From Peptoniphilus genitalis (lineage in GTDB: Bacteria > Bacillota > Clostridia > Tissierellales > Peptoniphilaceae): a stretch of 64,000 nt of DNA. The position numbers and the translations under genes were made by a program. The stretch covers positions 680,501 through 744,500 of the forward strand of contig NZ_CP097885.1 of the NCBI RefSeq assembly GCF_023614525.1. The letters are read 5' to 3'. The notes beneath the pieces were generated by a model, which saw only the letters and a list, made by a program, of their open reading frames with translations, made no database searches and was not told the origin of the DNA. Shown here piece by piece: positions 7,707 through 19,832 of the stretch. Every line of letters begins with the position of its first letter. Position 1 is the first letter of the stretch.

Positions 7707-7823
7707 CATTCTCTCCTTAAAAATTTATTTTGGAGAAATATTTAATTATAAATATTTAAGTACGGTTTATAAAAATAATACCGTCTCCGGCAATATTATA
7801 ACAAAAATAATAATTTTTTGCAG

Positions 7824-7847
7824 AAAAAAAGGCACTAAATTAGTGCC
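7824..7847 (-). terminator. Terminator of the DsbA-like gene
   Basis: GGCACTAA and TTAGTGCC form a stem followed by seven T on the minus strand. Confidence 0.88.
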
Positions 7848-7860
7848 TTGTCTACAAATT

Positions 7861-8667
7861 TTAAATTATCTTTACTATTTCAAAGGAATTTATTTTCTCT
7901 ATCCTAACTTTCCCTCCTCTTATAAGGTCTTCTAAGATTTTTTCTCCTCCAAAGACTATCTTAATTTCATCTTTTAAGACTAAGTCGTAGGACCTTATGT
8001 AGTCCATAATTTTTTCTTCATCGCTTAAGTTTTCTTTTCTCTCTTCTAGGTCTAGGTTCTCTAAGAAAAATTCTTCTACTCTTGAGAAGTCCATTATATT
8101 TTGCAAGACTCTAGAATTTTTTGTTATTAAGAAGCCTGGAAGTTTTTTTATCCTGTAGTCAAAGGCCTCCATCCTATCTTGTAAAAATAAATCATGAGAG
8201 TTTTCATAATTAAATAAAAATTCATCGTAGTCCAAGCCAAAACCCTCTAAGATTTCTTTTTGAACTTCTAGCTTAAATATATTTTTCTGAAAGACTATGG
8301 CTTCTTCCAAAATTTTTCTCATGTAGTCCCTGGCTAGGTCCTTATTCATTTCTTCAACTGATATGAAGTACTTGTCCAAGGGATAGGACGACTTGTAGTC
8401 CTCTGTGAAGAGGTCTGGCGAAGCTTCAAAGCCTGGCATGTGAGTTATGGTTCCACTCGCCCTATACATGTCAAAGAGGATTTGGTTCCCAAGACCTACT
8501 GAGTTTTTGTCTCTGAAGTTCTTTGGCAAAAACTCTTCGTAGTTACCAATTAGTCCTCCCATGACAAATTCATAGGAAAAGTTTTTATATTTTCTTTCAA
8601 ATTTTCTAATTATTGGAAAAAGTCCCCACAAGAAGGGATCTAGTACGTCTGTAAAAATTTTTAACAT
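7861..8667 (-). CDS. DsbA/SpxH-like thioredoxin-fold protein lacking the active-site cysteines
   Basis: The 268-residue protein resembles the DsbA-related SpxH/YjbH (ClpXP adaptor) group: a first strand with VLDPFLWGLFPIIRKFE, a helical middle, and GTITHMPGFEASPDLFT near residue 88. In the related proteins the first loop reads DPLCGWCW; here both cysteines are gone (DPFLWGLF), so a thiol redox role is unlikely. I chose ATG 8667 because AGGAGG lies 4 nt before it. A frame extending to 8796 has no ribosome site. Assignment to SpxH is tentative. It is divergent from nrdD and has its own terminator. Confidence 0.68.
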   Translation of the reverse strand: MLKIFTDVLDPFLWGLFPIIRKFERKYKNFSYEFVMGGLIGNYEEFLPKNFRDKNSVGLGNQILFDMYRASGTITHMPGFEASPDLFTEDYKSSYPLDKYFISVEEMNKDLARDYMRKILEEAIVFQKNIFKLEVQKEILEGFGLDYDEFLFNYENSHDLFLQDRMEAFDYRIKKLPGFLITKNSRVLQNIMDFSRVEEFFLENLDLEERKENLSDEEKIMDYIRSYDLVLKDEIKIVFGGEKILEDLIRGGKVRIEKINSFEIVKII

Positions 8668-8765
8668 AGGTCCTCCTAATCTAGGTCGATTATACCAAAG
8701 AGAAAAAATTTTTTCAGCAAATTCTTCTACAAAGGTCTTGACTTTTAAATATTTTACAATATTTA

Positions 8766-8812
8766 CCACAATATATGTTTTCCTTGTGGTTTTCATATAC
8801 TATATGTAGTAT
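8766..8812. promoter_or_regulatory. Tandem NrdR boxes and -10 upstream of nrdD
   Basis: Two 16-bp sites resemble the NrdR consensus ACACWATATNTWGTGT: one at 8766-8781 (core CACAATATATGT) and one at 8797-8812 (ATACTATATGTAGTAT). Their starts are 31 bp apart, three helical turns, the phasing expected for NrdR. A TATAAT at 8810-8815 overlaps the second box, so binding would block the promoter. Confidence 0.75.
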
Positions 8813-8862
8813 AATTATATCTGCGTTATAAATGGAATTATTATTTTAATATAAAAGGAGAG

Positions 8863-8889
8863 ATGGAAAAAAATGCCAGAAGTTATTAA
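8863..8889 (+). other. Out-of-frame 8-codon frame overlapping the nrdD start
   Basis: An ATG at 8863 lies closer to GGAG than the true nrdD start and reads MEKNARSY then stops. It shares a run of seven A (8867-8873) with the nrdD ATG; one A fewer would fuse it in frame to nrdD. Confidence 0.4.
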
Positions 8890-10996
8890 GAGAAATGGCG
8901 AGAAGGTTGCCTTCGACAGGGACAAAATTGTAATCGCTATTGAAAAAGCTATGCACTCAAGTTCCGGTGTCTACATAGAGGACCAAGCTCTTGAAATTGC
9001 CAAGGAAATTGAAGAACTTGCTAACTCAAAGGACCTTCCCCTATCAATCTATGACATCGAGGGAGAAGTTTATTATCGTTTAATTCAAAACGACAACCCA
9101 GCTACTGCTAGGGCTTACGAATCTTACAAGTCAGTTCAACAATACAAGCGTGAACAAAATACTACTGACGAGGACATACTTGGCCTACTAAACGAAACTA
9201 ACGAAGACCTAATGGATGAAAACTCCAATAAGAACGCTGTTATTGCCTCTACTCAAAGAGACCTAATAGCTGGTGAAGTTTCGAAGGATATCGCCAAGAG
9301 AAAAATGATCCCAGCTGACTTAGTTGAAGCTCACGAATCTGGCGCCATCCACATCCACGACATGGACTACTTCATCCAACCAATTTTCAACTGCTGCCTA
9401 GTTAACATGAAGGACATGCTTGACAATGGAACTGTAGTTAATGGCAAGATGATTGAAACTCCTAAGTCCTTCCAAGTTGCCTGCAATGTTATGACACAAA
9501 TCATTGCTCAAATTGCCTCAAACCAATACGGTGGCCAAAGTATTAATATTTCCTGCCTTGGCAAGTACCTAAGAAGATCTTACGAAAAGAATCTTTCTCT
9601 TGCCCTTGATACTCTTGGAGATATTGAACTTGCTGAAAAAATGGCAAATCAAATGACTAAAAAGGACCTTGAAAGCGGAATCCAAACTATCCAATATCAA
9701 ATAAATACTTTGATGACTTCTAACGGTCAAGCACCTTTCGTTACTTTATTTATGTGGCTTGAAGATGACGACCAATATGTTGATGAAGTTGCAATGATAA
9801 TCGAAGAGATCTTAAAGCAAAGAATTCAAGGCATTAAAAACGACGCAGGTGTTTATGTTACACCAGCCTTTCCTAAGTTAATTTACGTTCTTGATGAAAA
9901 CAACATCAACAAGGACTCAAAATATTATTATTTAACTTCTCTTGCAATTAGATGTACTGCTAAGAGGATGTACCCTGATTACATTTCTGCCAAGAAGATG
10001 CGTGCCAACTACGAAGGCAACGTATTTTCTCCAATGGGATGCAGGGCCTTCCTTCCACCTTATAAAGACCAAAAGGGCAACTACAAGTTTGAAGGAAGAT
10101 TTAATATGGGAGCTTGCTCCATCAACCTTCCTCAAATAGGAATCCTTGCAGGAGGAAGCGAAGAAAAATTCTTTGAAATCCTAGAAAAGAGACTAGACCT
10201 AGTTAAGAGGGTTGGATTATTGCGTTACGAACACCTAAAGAAGGTAACAAGTGATTCATCTCCTATCCACTGGCAACACGGTGCTATAGCAAGACTTGGC
10301 AAACACGAATCTATTGCTCCTCTTCTTTTAAATGGTTATTCAACAGTTTCCCTTGGCTACATTGGAATCTACGAAGCAACTATGCTTATTAAGGGAGTAA
10401 GCCACACTGACAAGAAGGGCTACGACTTTGCCATGAGGATCATGGATACACTTAACAATGCTGTTAATAAGTGGACTGAAGAATATGGAATTAAGTTTAC
10501 ACTATATGCAACACCAGCTGAGTCACTTACACAAAGATTTGCCAACATCGACAGAGAAAGATTTGGCATCATAGAAAATGTAACTGACAAGGGTTACTAC
10601 ATCAACTCCTTCCACGTTGATGTTCGCGAAGAAATTTCTGCCTTTGAAAAGTTCAACTTTGAAGCTAAGTTCCAAGACAAGTCAACTGGTGGCTGTATCT
10701 CTTATGTAGAAATTCCAAACATGGGTCACAACCTAGAAGCCCTAGAGACAATTGTAAGATATATTTACGACAACATCCAATATGCAGAATTTAATACAAA
10801 GTCAGACTATTGTGCAGAGTGTGGCTTTGACGGCGAAATTAAACTAAATGACCATGGCGACTGGGAATGCCCACAATGCCACAACACTGACAGGTCAAGC
10901 CTTACTGTAGTAAGACGTACTTGTGGTTACCTTGGTGAAAACTTCTGGAATGAAGGCCGTACTAAGGAAATTAACGCAAGGGTTCTTCACATCTAA
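8873..10996 (+). CDS. nrdD: Anaerobic ribonucleoside-triphosphate reductase NrdD
   Basis: NrdD is the oxygen-sensitive class III reductase that makes deoxynucleotides from NTPs. The 707 residues begin with an ATP-cone (1-90, VIKRNGEKVAFDRDKI), followed by the glycyl-radical barrel. The C-terminus has the zinc site CAEC (about 646) and CPQC (about 666) and the radical loop RRTCGYLGENFW, with glycine 685 as the radical site. GGAG lies 12 nt before the ATG, longer than usual. It overlaps nrdG by one base and is probably repressed by NrdR through the upstream boxes when dATP is high. Confidence 0.97.
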   Translation: MPEVIKRNGEKVAFDRDKIVIAIEKAMHSSSGVYIEDQALEIAKEIEELANSKDLPLSIYDIEGEVYYRLIQNDNPATARAYESYKSVQQYKREQNTTDEDILGLLNETNEDLMDENSNKNAVIASTQRDLIAGEVSKDIAKRKMIPADLVEAHESGAIHIHDMDYFIQPIFNCCLVNMKDMLDNGTVVNGKMIETPKSFQVACNVMTQIIAQIASNQYGGQSINISCLGKYLRRSYEKNLSLALDTLGDIELAEKMANQMTKKDLESGIQTIQYQINTLMTSNGQAPFVTLFMWLEDDDQYVDEVAMIIEEILKQRIQGIKNDAGVYVTPAFPKLIYVLDENNINKDSKYYYLTSLAIRCTAKRMYPDYISAKKMRANYEGNVFSPMGCRAFLPPYKDQKGNYKFEGRFNMGACSINLPQIGILAGGSEEKFFEILEKRLDLVKRVGLLRYEHLKKVTSDSSPIHWQHGAIARLGKHESIAPLLLNGYSTVSLGYIGIYEATMLIKGVSHTDKKGYDFAMRIMDTLNNAVNKWTEEYGIKFTLYATPAESLTQRFANIDRERFGIIENVTDKGYYINSFHVDVREEISAFEKFNFEAKFQDKSTGGCISYVEIPNMGHNLEALETIVRYIYDNIQYAEFNTKSDYCAECGFDGEIKLNDHGDWECPQCHNTDRSSLTVVRRTCGYLGENFWNEGRTKEINARVLHI

Positions 10997-11490
10997 TGAA
11001 CTTTGCCCAAATAAGAAAGTATGATGTTGCCAATGGTCCTGGCATAAGGACCACAATTTTTGTGACAGGCTGCACCCACAAGTGCCCCAATTGTTTTAAT
11101 GAAGAGTACCAAGACTTTAACTTTGGTAACCCTTGGACTCGCAAAGAAACAGATGAAGTTATAGAAGATTTAAAGTTAGATGAAGTTAAGGGCCTCACCG
11201 TCTTAGGTGGTGAGCCCTTCCAAAATGAAGTGGACCTCTTACAAGTTCTTCGTGACATAAAAAAAGAAGTCCAAAAGGAAATTTGGATCTTCTCCGGCTA
11301 TACTTATGAAGAAATTTTAAAAGATGAGGACAAAAAGAAACTCCTAGAAGAGTGTGACGTCCTAGTTGATGGAAGATTTGTAGAAGCCTTAAAAGACTTG
11401 AGTCTTAGATTTCGAGGATCCTCCAACCAAAGAATAATAGATATAAAAAAATCTTTAGAAGTCAATAAAGTAGTTTTATTTGACCTGTAA
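10996..11490 (+). CDS. nrdG: Anaerobic ribonucleotide reductase activating protein NrdG
   Basis: NrdG is the radical-SAM enzyme that installs the glycyl radical on NrdD. The 164-residue protein carries the [4Fe-4S] motif CTHKCPNC (C26, C30, C33) and LGGEPF near residue 72. The ATG overlaps the nrdD stop codon (TAATG), so the two are coupled and made together. Confidence 0.96.
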   Translation: MNFAQIRKYDVANGPGIRTTIFVTGCTHKCPNCFNEEYQDFNFGNPWTRKETDEVIEDLKLDEVKGLTVLGGEPFQNEVDLLQVLRDIKKEVQKEIWIFSGYTYEEILKDEDKKKLLEECDVLVDGRFVEALKDLSLRFRGSSNQRIIDIKKSLEVNKVVLFDL

Positions 11491-11552
11491 AATTTAATTA
11501 CGAAAATATTTTTCTAATCTCTCAAGATATAACTGCTTAGATAAAAATAATA

Positions 11553-11637
11553 AAAACCCCAGTATTAATAAAGTGAACCTTAAAGTTGGTCTAAATCCAA
11601 CAAAAGTAGGTCTCCTTTAGGTTTAATCTGGGGTTTT
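11553..11637. repeat. 85-nt nested inverted repeat between nrdG and the SLH gene
   Basis: Outer arms AAAACCCCAG (11553-11562) and CTGGGGTTTT (11628-11637) are perfectly complementary. Inside, AACCTTAAAG pairs with CTTTAGGTT with one bulge, and GTTGG pairs with CCAAC around a 7-nt loop. The whole can fold on either strand and ends in T-runs both ways, so it may be a bidirectional terminator. It is much larger than the other terminators here and could instead be a small mobile palindrome. Confidence 0.6.
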
Positions 11638-11652
11638 ATAATTATGTTTTTA

Positions 11653-13533
11653 TTAATCTGCTTTTTTTATTATAACATTAAAGAAACCACTGCCACTTGT
11701 TCTATCGGCAAAATCAATATCAACTGATAACATTACCGTTATCTCTTCTAAAGGTGGAGTAATTACAGCCTTTTTTATATCCTCTAATTTATTTTTATCT
11801 ACTTTTATTTCTTTTATTTCAGGTAAATTAGGCGTTGATATTGCATTTTTAATCATTTCTAAAGTAACTTCTTCTCCTTGTTTTATAGAAATATCCCTAA
11901 ATTCAATATCATGGTCCTCTGTTTTATCAACTTCTATTGACACTTCTAATTCACCAATTCTACCATCATTAAATATAACTTCAGCATTTAATTTTATTTC
12001 CCTTTCTTGTGATAAACCATCTAGTACATCTTGTACTTTCTGTATTTTATCTTCATCTACTATAATGTCTTTTATATTTTCGACGTTATCCATTTCAAGG
12101 TGTTCTTTTATTGTTTCTTTATTGAAAGTTGTATCATCCATATCTAATTGAATGAAAGTTTTCATTGGAATTTTTGTATAAACTAAATCACCATTTTCAA
12201 AGTAAATATTATCAGCATATTTTAAATAAATGATAGGCTTCAAGATTTTTACATCTTCTGGCAATTCATCATTTATAGTAACTGTTATTGTTCCTTCTTT
12301 TTCTTCAACACTATATAGATCTTTATTTAACTCTTGTTTTTTATATTTTGGTGTAGATTTAGAAATTGCATCAACACTATCATAGTCCTTTTTAGAAATA
12401 TAATTTAATTTAATATATCTCTCCTCAGATTCTCCTATTTTTTTAACATCACTAAGAGATGTTTTAATTTTTATTTGATTATTCTTTAATGATGTATAAT
12501 TCTTATCATTGTTTTTATTTCTGGCATCTCTTTCACCCAATACCTCGAAATCAACTAAAATATTCTTTGCAATTTTTCTAAAGGATCCTCTATACTTTTT
12601 ACCTTCAAATTTTGTTAATTCTTCAAGTTTTTTAATCTCATCTGAAGATAAGTCTTTTTTATTTAACAAAATCTTAGCTTCTTCCATAAGAGCTTTTAAA
12701 TCAGCAATTGATTTTTCATTTGTTGGAGTCTTCACTCCTTCTAGTTCTAATAAATCATCGTTTCTTGAATCAATAATTGACTTTAAAATTTTCTTCAATT
12801 CAATAACATGTTGATTCTCTGAACTATTCTCACTTACTAATGTATTATTACTTTTTTTATTATTTTTCTTATTTTCATAATAGTTATAATTATATCTTGG
12901 CTCTTTAGTTTCTTTTGTAATTATAGGCTCATTTTTAGATTTTTTGCTTTCAGATTTATAATTTTCTGAATTGGAATAAATTGTATTATATAAAAACTGA
13001 AAGGCATCTTTTCTAAGTGCGAATGAATTTGGATTAATATTTTTTCCACATATGTTTTCTTCTTCAGCCCATTTAATCCAATCATAAGGCCACTTAGCAT
13101 TATTTATTGCAGTCGTGCTTAAATTCTTTTTTTGGCAAACAAGAATCTTTAGAAGCTCCGCATTAGTAATATTGTTCTCGCCTTTAAATGTTCCGTCTGG
13201 ATACCCACTTATTAAGTTCATGTTATTCTTTGCATAGGAAATTACACCGTTAGCCCAGTAATCTTTTCCTACATCGCTAAAAGGTATTTCTTTTCCTTGT
13301 AATTCAATTGCCTTATTTTTATCAGCAAGTGAATAAACTAAAATTTTTGTTATCTCACTTCTTTTTAAATTTTTTTCAAGACCTAAACTACCATCTGGAT
13401 AACCATCTATTATCCCTTTTTCTTTTAAAAATCTTACTTTCTCAAGTCCATTATCCTTAGAAGCGAATACACTTATATTAAATATAGACAAAAAAATTAA
13501 AATAACTAATAAATTAGCAAATCTTTTTAACAT
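11653..13533 (-). CDS. S-layer homology domain surface protein
   Basis: The 626-residue exported protein starts with a signal peptide (hydrophobic 7-22, cleavage near VFAS). SLH domains follow at about 28-85 (IIDGYPDGSLGLEKNLKRSE) and 85-145 (ISGYPDGTFKGENNITNAE), with a weaker third to about 190. SLH domains bind pyruvylated secondary wall polymers. A Lys/Asn-rich linker (about 195-240) leads to a charged, beta-rich region with no family I recognise. A strong AAGGAGG site precedes the ATG at 13533. It is monocistronic. Confidence 0.85.
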   Translation of the reverse strand: MLKRFANLLVILIFLSIFNISVFASKDNGLEKVRFLKEKGIIDGYPDGSLGLEKNLKRSEITKILVYSLADKNKAIELQGKEIPFSDVGKDYWANGVISYAKNNMNLISGYPDGTFKGENNITNAELLKILVCQKKNLSTTAINNAKWPYDWIKWAEEENICGKNINPNSFALRKDAFQFLYNTIYSNSENYKSESKKSKNEPIITKETKEPRYNYNYYENKKNNKKSNNTLVSENSSENQHVIELKKILKSIIDSRNDDLLELEGVKTPTNEKSIADLKALMEEAKILLNKKDLSSDEIKKLEELTKFEGKKYRGSFRKIAKNILVDFEVLGERDARNKNNDKNYTSLKNNQIKIKTSLSDVKKIGESEERYIKLNYISKKDYDSVDAISKSTPKYKKQELNKDLYSVEEKEGTITVTINDELPEDVKILKPIIYLKYADNIYFENGDLVYTKIPMKTFIQLDMDDTTFNKETIKEHLEMDNVENIKDIIVDEDKIQKVQDVLDGLSQEREIKLNAEVIFNDGRIGELEVSIEVDKTEDHDIEFRDISIKQGEEVTLEMIKNAISTPNLPEIKEIKVDKNKLEDIKKAVITPPLEEITVMLSVDIDFADRTSGSGFFNVIIKKAD

Positions 13534-13670
13534 AAATCCTCCTTATTTTACTGTATTCATACAATATTTAAACAATATTAATTGTATCAAAGCTAAAATT
13601 TTAAAATAATTTATATTATTGTAATGATTTTAATCCAGTAAATTTCAAAAATCAGTTTTGTAATTATAAA

Positions 13671-13711
13671 CAAAAATACCCTCCTTACTGGATTATCCAA
13701 TTGAGAGGGTA
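13671..13711 (-). terminator. Terminator of the anchored unknown protein
   Basis: TACCCTC and GAGGGTA pair, with a second small TGGAT/ATCCA stem inside; five T follow on the minus strand. Confidence 0.75.
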
Positions 13712-13742
13712 AATATTACTTTTAAGGTTATTTTGTATTATT

Positions 13743-14375
13743 TTATTCTTCTGGAGGGATTGGCTCTTCTAATTTTTCATTATCAAAGAAGTTAGTCCCA
13801 TCATTGGCATTATCTTGGAAGGTACCAAAGGTAGAAACATAGTCCACGCCATCAATTGTGTAGTAAATTTCAACTCTTAGGTATCCAATAAAATATTTTT
13901 CAAATTGAGTCCTATACCTCTTAGTTTCAAAAAAATATCTGCCGTCGTCAAGCCTATCTAACTCGCCTTCTATTACTCTTTGCTTTTCTTTGTCATCATA
14001 ATGAGAAGCAGAGGCAAATATTTTAATCTTTGGGATCTCAGGAGTATAAACTTCTCCTGCTCTTTCAAAGGTAAAATAAATTTTATTATCTTTATTTAAA
14101 TGAATTGAAGGAATGTCACCTTCTATCCTTCCATCAATCTTATCTCTTAATTTCACTATTTCTTTTTCAGAAAGATTTTCAAATTTCTCTTTCTCGAAGG
14201 TTCTTACAATTGGTTTCCTTTCATCATTAGATACCTTTATATTTACCTTAACCCCATGGACAGAATTATTTCTTTTAAAATCTGGAGTTGGAGAAAAATA
14301 TACTTGGACTGCTGCAAATAAAATTGCTACAAGAAGAATTACAATAGCAAAAACTTTTGCGACTTTACTTTTCAT
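13743..14375 (-). CDS. Membrane-anchored protein of unknown function
   Basis: The 210-residue protein has one N-terminal transmembrane anchor (about 7-26) and an extracellular, charged, beta-rich domain. It contains no cysteine and no lipobox. There is no motif I can place; the acidic C-terminus (EKLEEPIPPEE) is probably disordered. It has its own terminator and no operon partner. It could be a cell-surface or secretion-associated protein; nothing in the sequence decides this. Confidence 0.7.
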   Translation of the reverse strand: MKSKVAKVFAIVILLVAILFAAVQVYFSPTPDFKRNNSVHGVKVNIKVSNDERKPIVRTFEKEKFENLSEKEIVKLRDKIDGRIEGDIPSIHLNKDNKIYFTFERAGEVYTPEIPKIKIFASASHYDDKEKQRVIEGELDRLDDGRYFFETKRYRTQFEKYFIGYLRVEIYYTIDGVDYVSTFGTFQDNANDGTNFFDNEKLEEPIPPEE

Positions 14376-14491
14376 AATATCACCTACCTATAGTTTACCC
14401 TAAAAATAATTCAATATCATTAACTTTTATAGCTAGGCAGATTATTTATAATGACTTCAAAAACTACCATACTGTATAAATTTTTCCAATA

Positions 14492-14521
14492 AAAAAATCT
14501 CCCAAGAGGTCTTGGAAGATC
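14492..14521 (-). terminator. Second terminator downstream of the rRNA operon
   Basis: ATCTTCCAAGA and TCTTGGGAGAT form an imperfect stem followed by seven T on the minus strand, about 90 bp past the main rrn terminator. Confidence 0.65.
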
Positions 14522-14607
14522 TTCTTATCTTTAATATGTAATGAGATTACTCATTGTGGAATAATTAAAGCAAAATATTTTACTAATTTTAAAAGGAGTA
14601 TTTAAAA

Positions 14608-14652
14608 TAAAAAGTCTATTGACAAAGGAAACCTTACATCAATAGACCTTTT
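14608..14652 (-). terminator. rRNA operon terminator
   Basis: AAGGTCTATTGA and TCAATAGACTT pair around a 16-nt loop directly after 5S rRNA, followed by T-rich sequence. Confidence 0.85.
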
Positions 14653-14653
14653 A

Positions 14654-14769
14654 ACTGGCGATAACTTACTCTCCCAGGTCGTTGCCAACCAAGTACCATC
14701 AGCGGACTAATGCTTAACTTCTGTGTTCGGTATGGGTACAGGTGTGTCCATTGTCCTATTCTCACCAGA
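14654..14769 (-). rRNA. rrf: 5S ribosomal RNA
   Basis: About 116 nt with the conserved 5S core, including CCATACCGAACACAGAAGTT and the closing stem CTGGTGA/TCGCCAG. It is last in the 16S-Ala-23S-5S operon. Confidence 0.95.
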
Positions 14770-14771
14770 TT

Positions 14772-14787
14772 AACTTAAAAACTAATC
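14772..14787 (-). other. 3' arm of the 23S precursor processing stem
   Basis: These 16 nt are perfectly complementary to 17707-17722 on the other side of 23S. The pair forms the stalk cut by RNase III during maturation. Confidence 0.8.
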
Positions 14788-14803
14788 TCTTCCTTTAACT
14801 CTT

Positions 14804-17649
<2,846 letters not shown>

Positions 17650-17706
17650 TTTGTTAATAAACATTTCTGTTTATTTCCAGTTTAATTGTTTTGTTTAAGA
17701 AATTTT

Positions 17707-17722
17707 GATTAGTTTTTAAGTT
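17707..17722 (-). other. 5' arm of the 23S precursor processing stem
   Basis: Perfect 16-nt complement of 14772-14787, located between tRNA-Ala and 23S. Confidence 0.8.
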
Positions 17723-17771
17723 GTTATGGTTCTCTTCTTTTTCAAGAAGCTTTTGACCACTTATGTGATCT

Positions 17772-17847
17772 TGGTGGAGATAAGGAGATTCGAACTCCTG
17801 ACCTCCTGCTTGCAAGGCAGGCGCTCTCCCAACTGAGCTATACCCCC
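17772..17847 (-). tRNA. tRNA-Ala (anticodon TGC)
   Basis: A 76-nt cloverleaf begins GGGGGTATAGCTCAGTTGG, has the anticodon loop CTTGCAA (anticodon TGC), the T loop GTTCGAATC and an encoded CCA end. The acceptor stem has two G-U pairs. It lies in the 16S-23S spacer; a partner tRNA-Ile, common in other bacteria, is absent. Confidence 0.97.
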
Positions 17848-17860
17848 ATATATATAATTA

Positions 17861-17875
17861 AAATAGTGTGAAGAT
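17861..17875 (-). other. 3' arm of the 16S precursor processing stem
   Basis: These 15 nt are perfectly complementary to 19513-19527 upstream of 16S; together they form the RNase III stalk of pre-16S rRNA. Confidence 0.78.
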
Positions 17876-17882
17876 TTATTTT

Positions 17883-19414
<1,532 letters not shown>

Positions 19415-19512
19415 AATTTGTATGACTCATTAGTTTTCTCAAAACTAAACGAATATCTGGTTTGCTTTTTGATTCTTTGACAAGAATCTGTGATTCTATC
19501 ACGAATTTGTTT

Positions 19513-19527
19513 ATCTTCACACTATTT
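19513..19527 (-). other. 5' arm of the 16S precursor processing stem
   Basis: Perfect 15-nt complement of 17861-17875. Confidence 0.78.
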
Positions 19528-19570
19528 AATTATCATGTTTCATTTGCTACCTTTTTGAAGCAGCTTGTTT

Positions 19571-19599
19571 ATTATACTACTGTGCTTTTTCTTTGTCAA
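19571..19599 (-). promoter_or_regulatory. rRNA promoter P3 (proximal)
   Basis: TTGACA, 17 bp, TATAAT: a perfect consensus promoter reading into 16S. Confidence 0.92.
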
Positions 19600-19680
19600 G
19601 TAATTTTTACAATTTTTTTATTTTGTTTTTACTTAACTAACCAGTAGTTTTTTTTGCTGTCTTTAAGTGACAACTTCTAT

Positions 19681-19709
19681 ATATTAGCATCTAGAAAATC
19701 ATCTGTCAA
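19681..19709 (-). promoter_or_regulatory. rRNA promoter P2
   Basis: TTGACA, 17 bp, TAATAT; 110 bp upstream of P3. Confidence 0.85.
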
Positions 19710-19730
19710 CTGTTTTTTTATTTTTTTTGT

Positions 19731-19774
19731 AAAAAAAATATATAGCAGCTGTTTTTTTGACAACTGCTATATAT
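19731..19774 (-). terminator. Terminator hairpin overlapping the P1 -10 box
   Basis: A 14-bp stem (arms 19761-19774 and 19738-19751, one wobble) is followed by eight T on the minus strand. It would stop readthrough from the membrane-protein gene at 19833. P1 transcripts start inside its 5' arm and so escape it. Confidence 0.72.
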
Positions 19775-19799
19775 TACTATTTTCTTTTTTATCTGTCAA
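19771..19799 (-). promoter_or_regulatory. rRNA promoter P1 (distal)
   Basis: TTGACA, 17 bp, TAATAT; 90 bp upstream of P2, with its -10 inside the terminator stem of the preceding gene. Confidence 0.82.
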
Positions 19800-19832
19800 T
19801 GACTTTTTTAAAAGTTTTTTATTTTTTTACTC

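Noticed and set aside
7740-7800. ACGGT/ACCGT inverted repeat upstream of panC as an operator
   Set aside because: Arms are only 5 bp with an AT-rich centre and match no regulator consensus I know; too weak to list as a feature.
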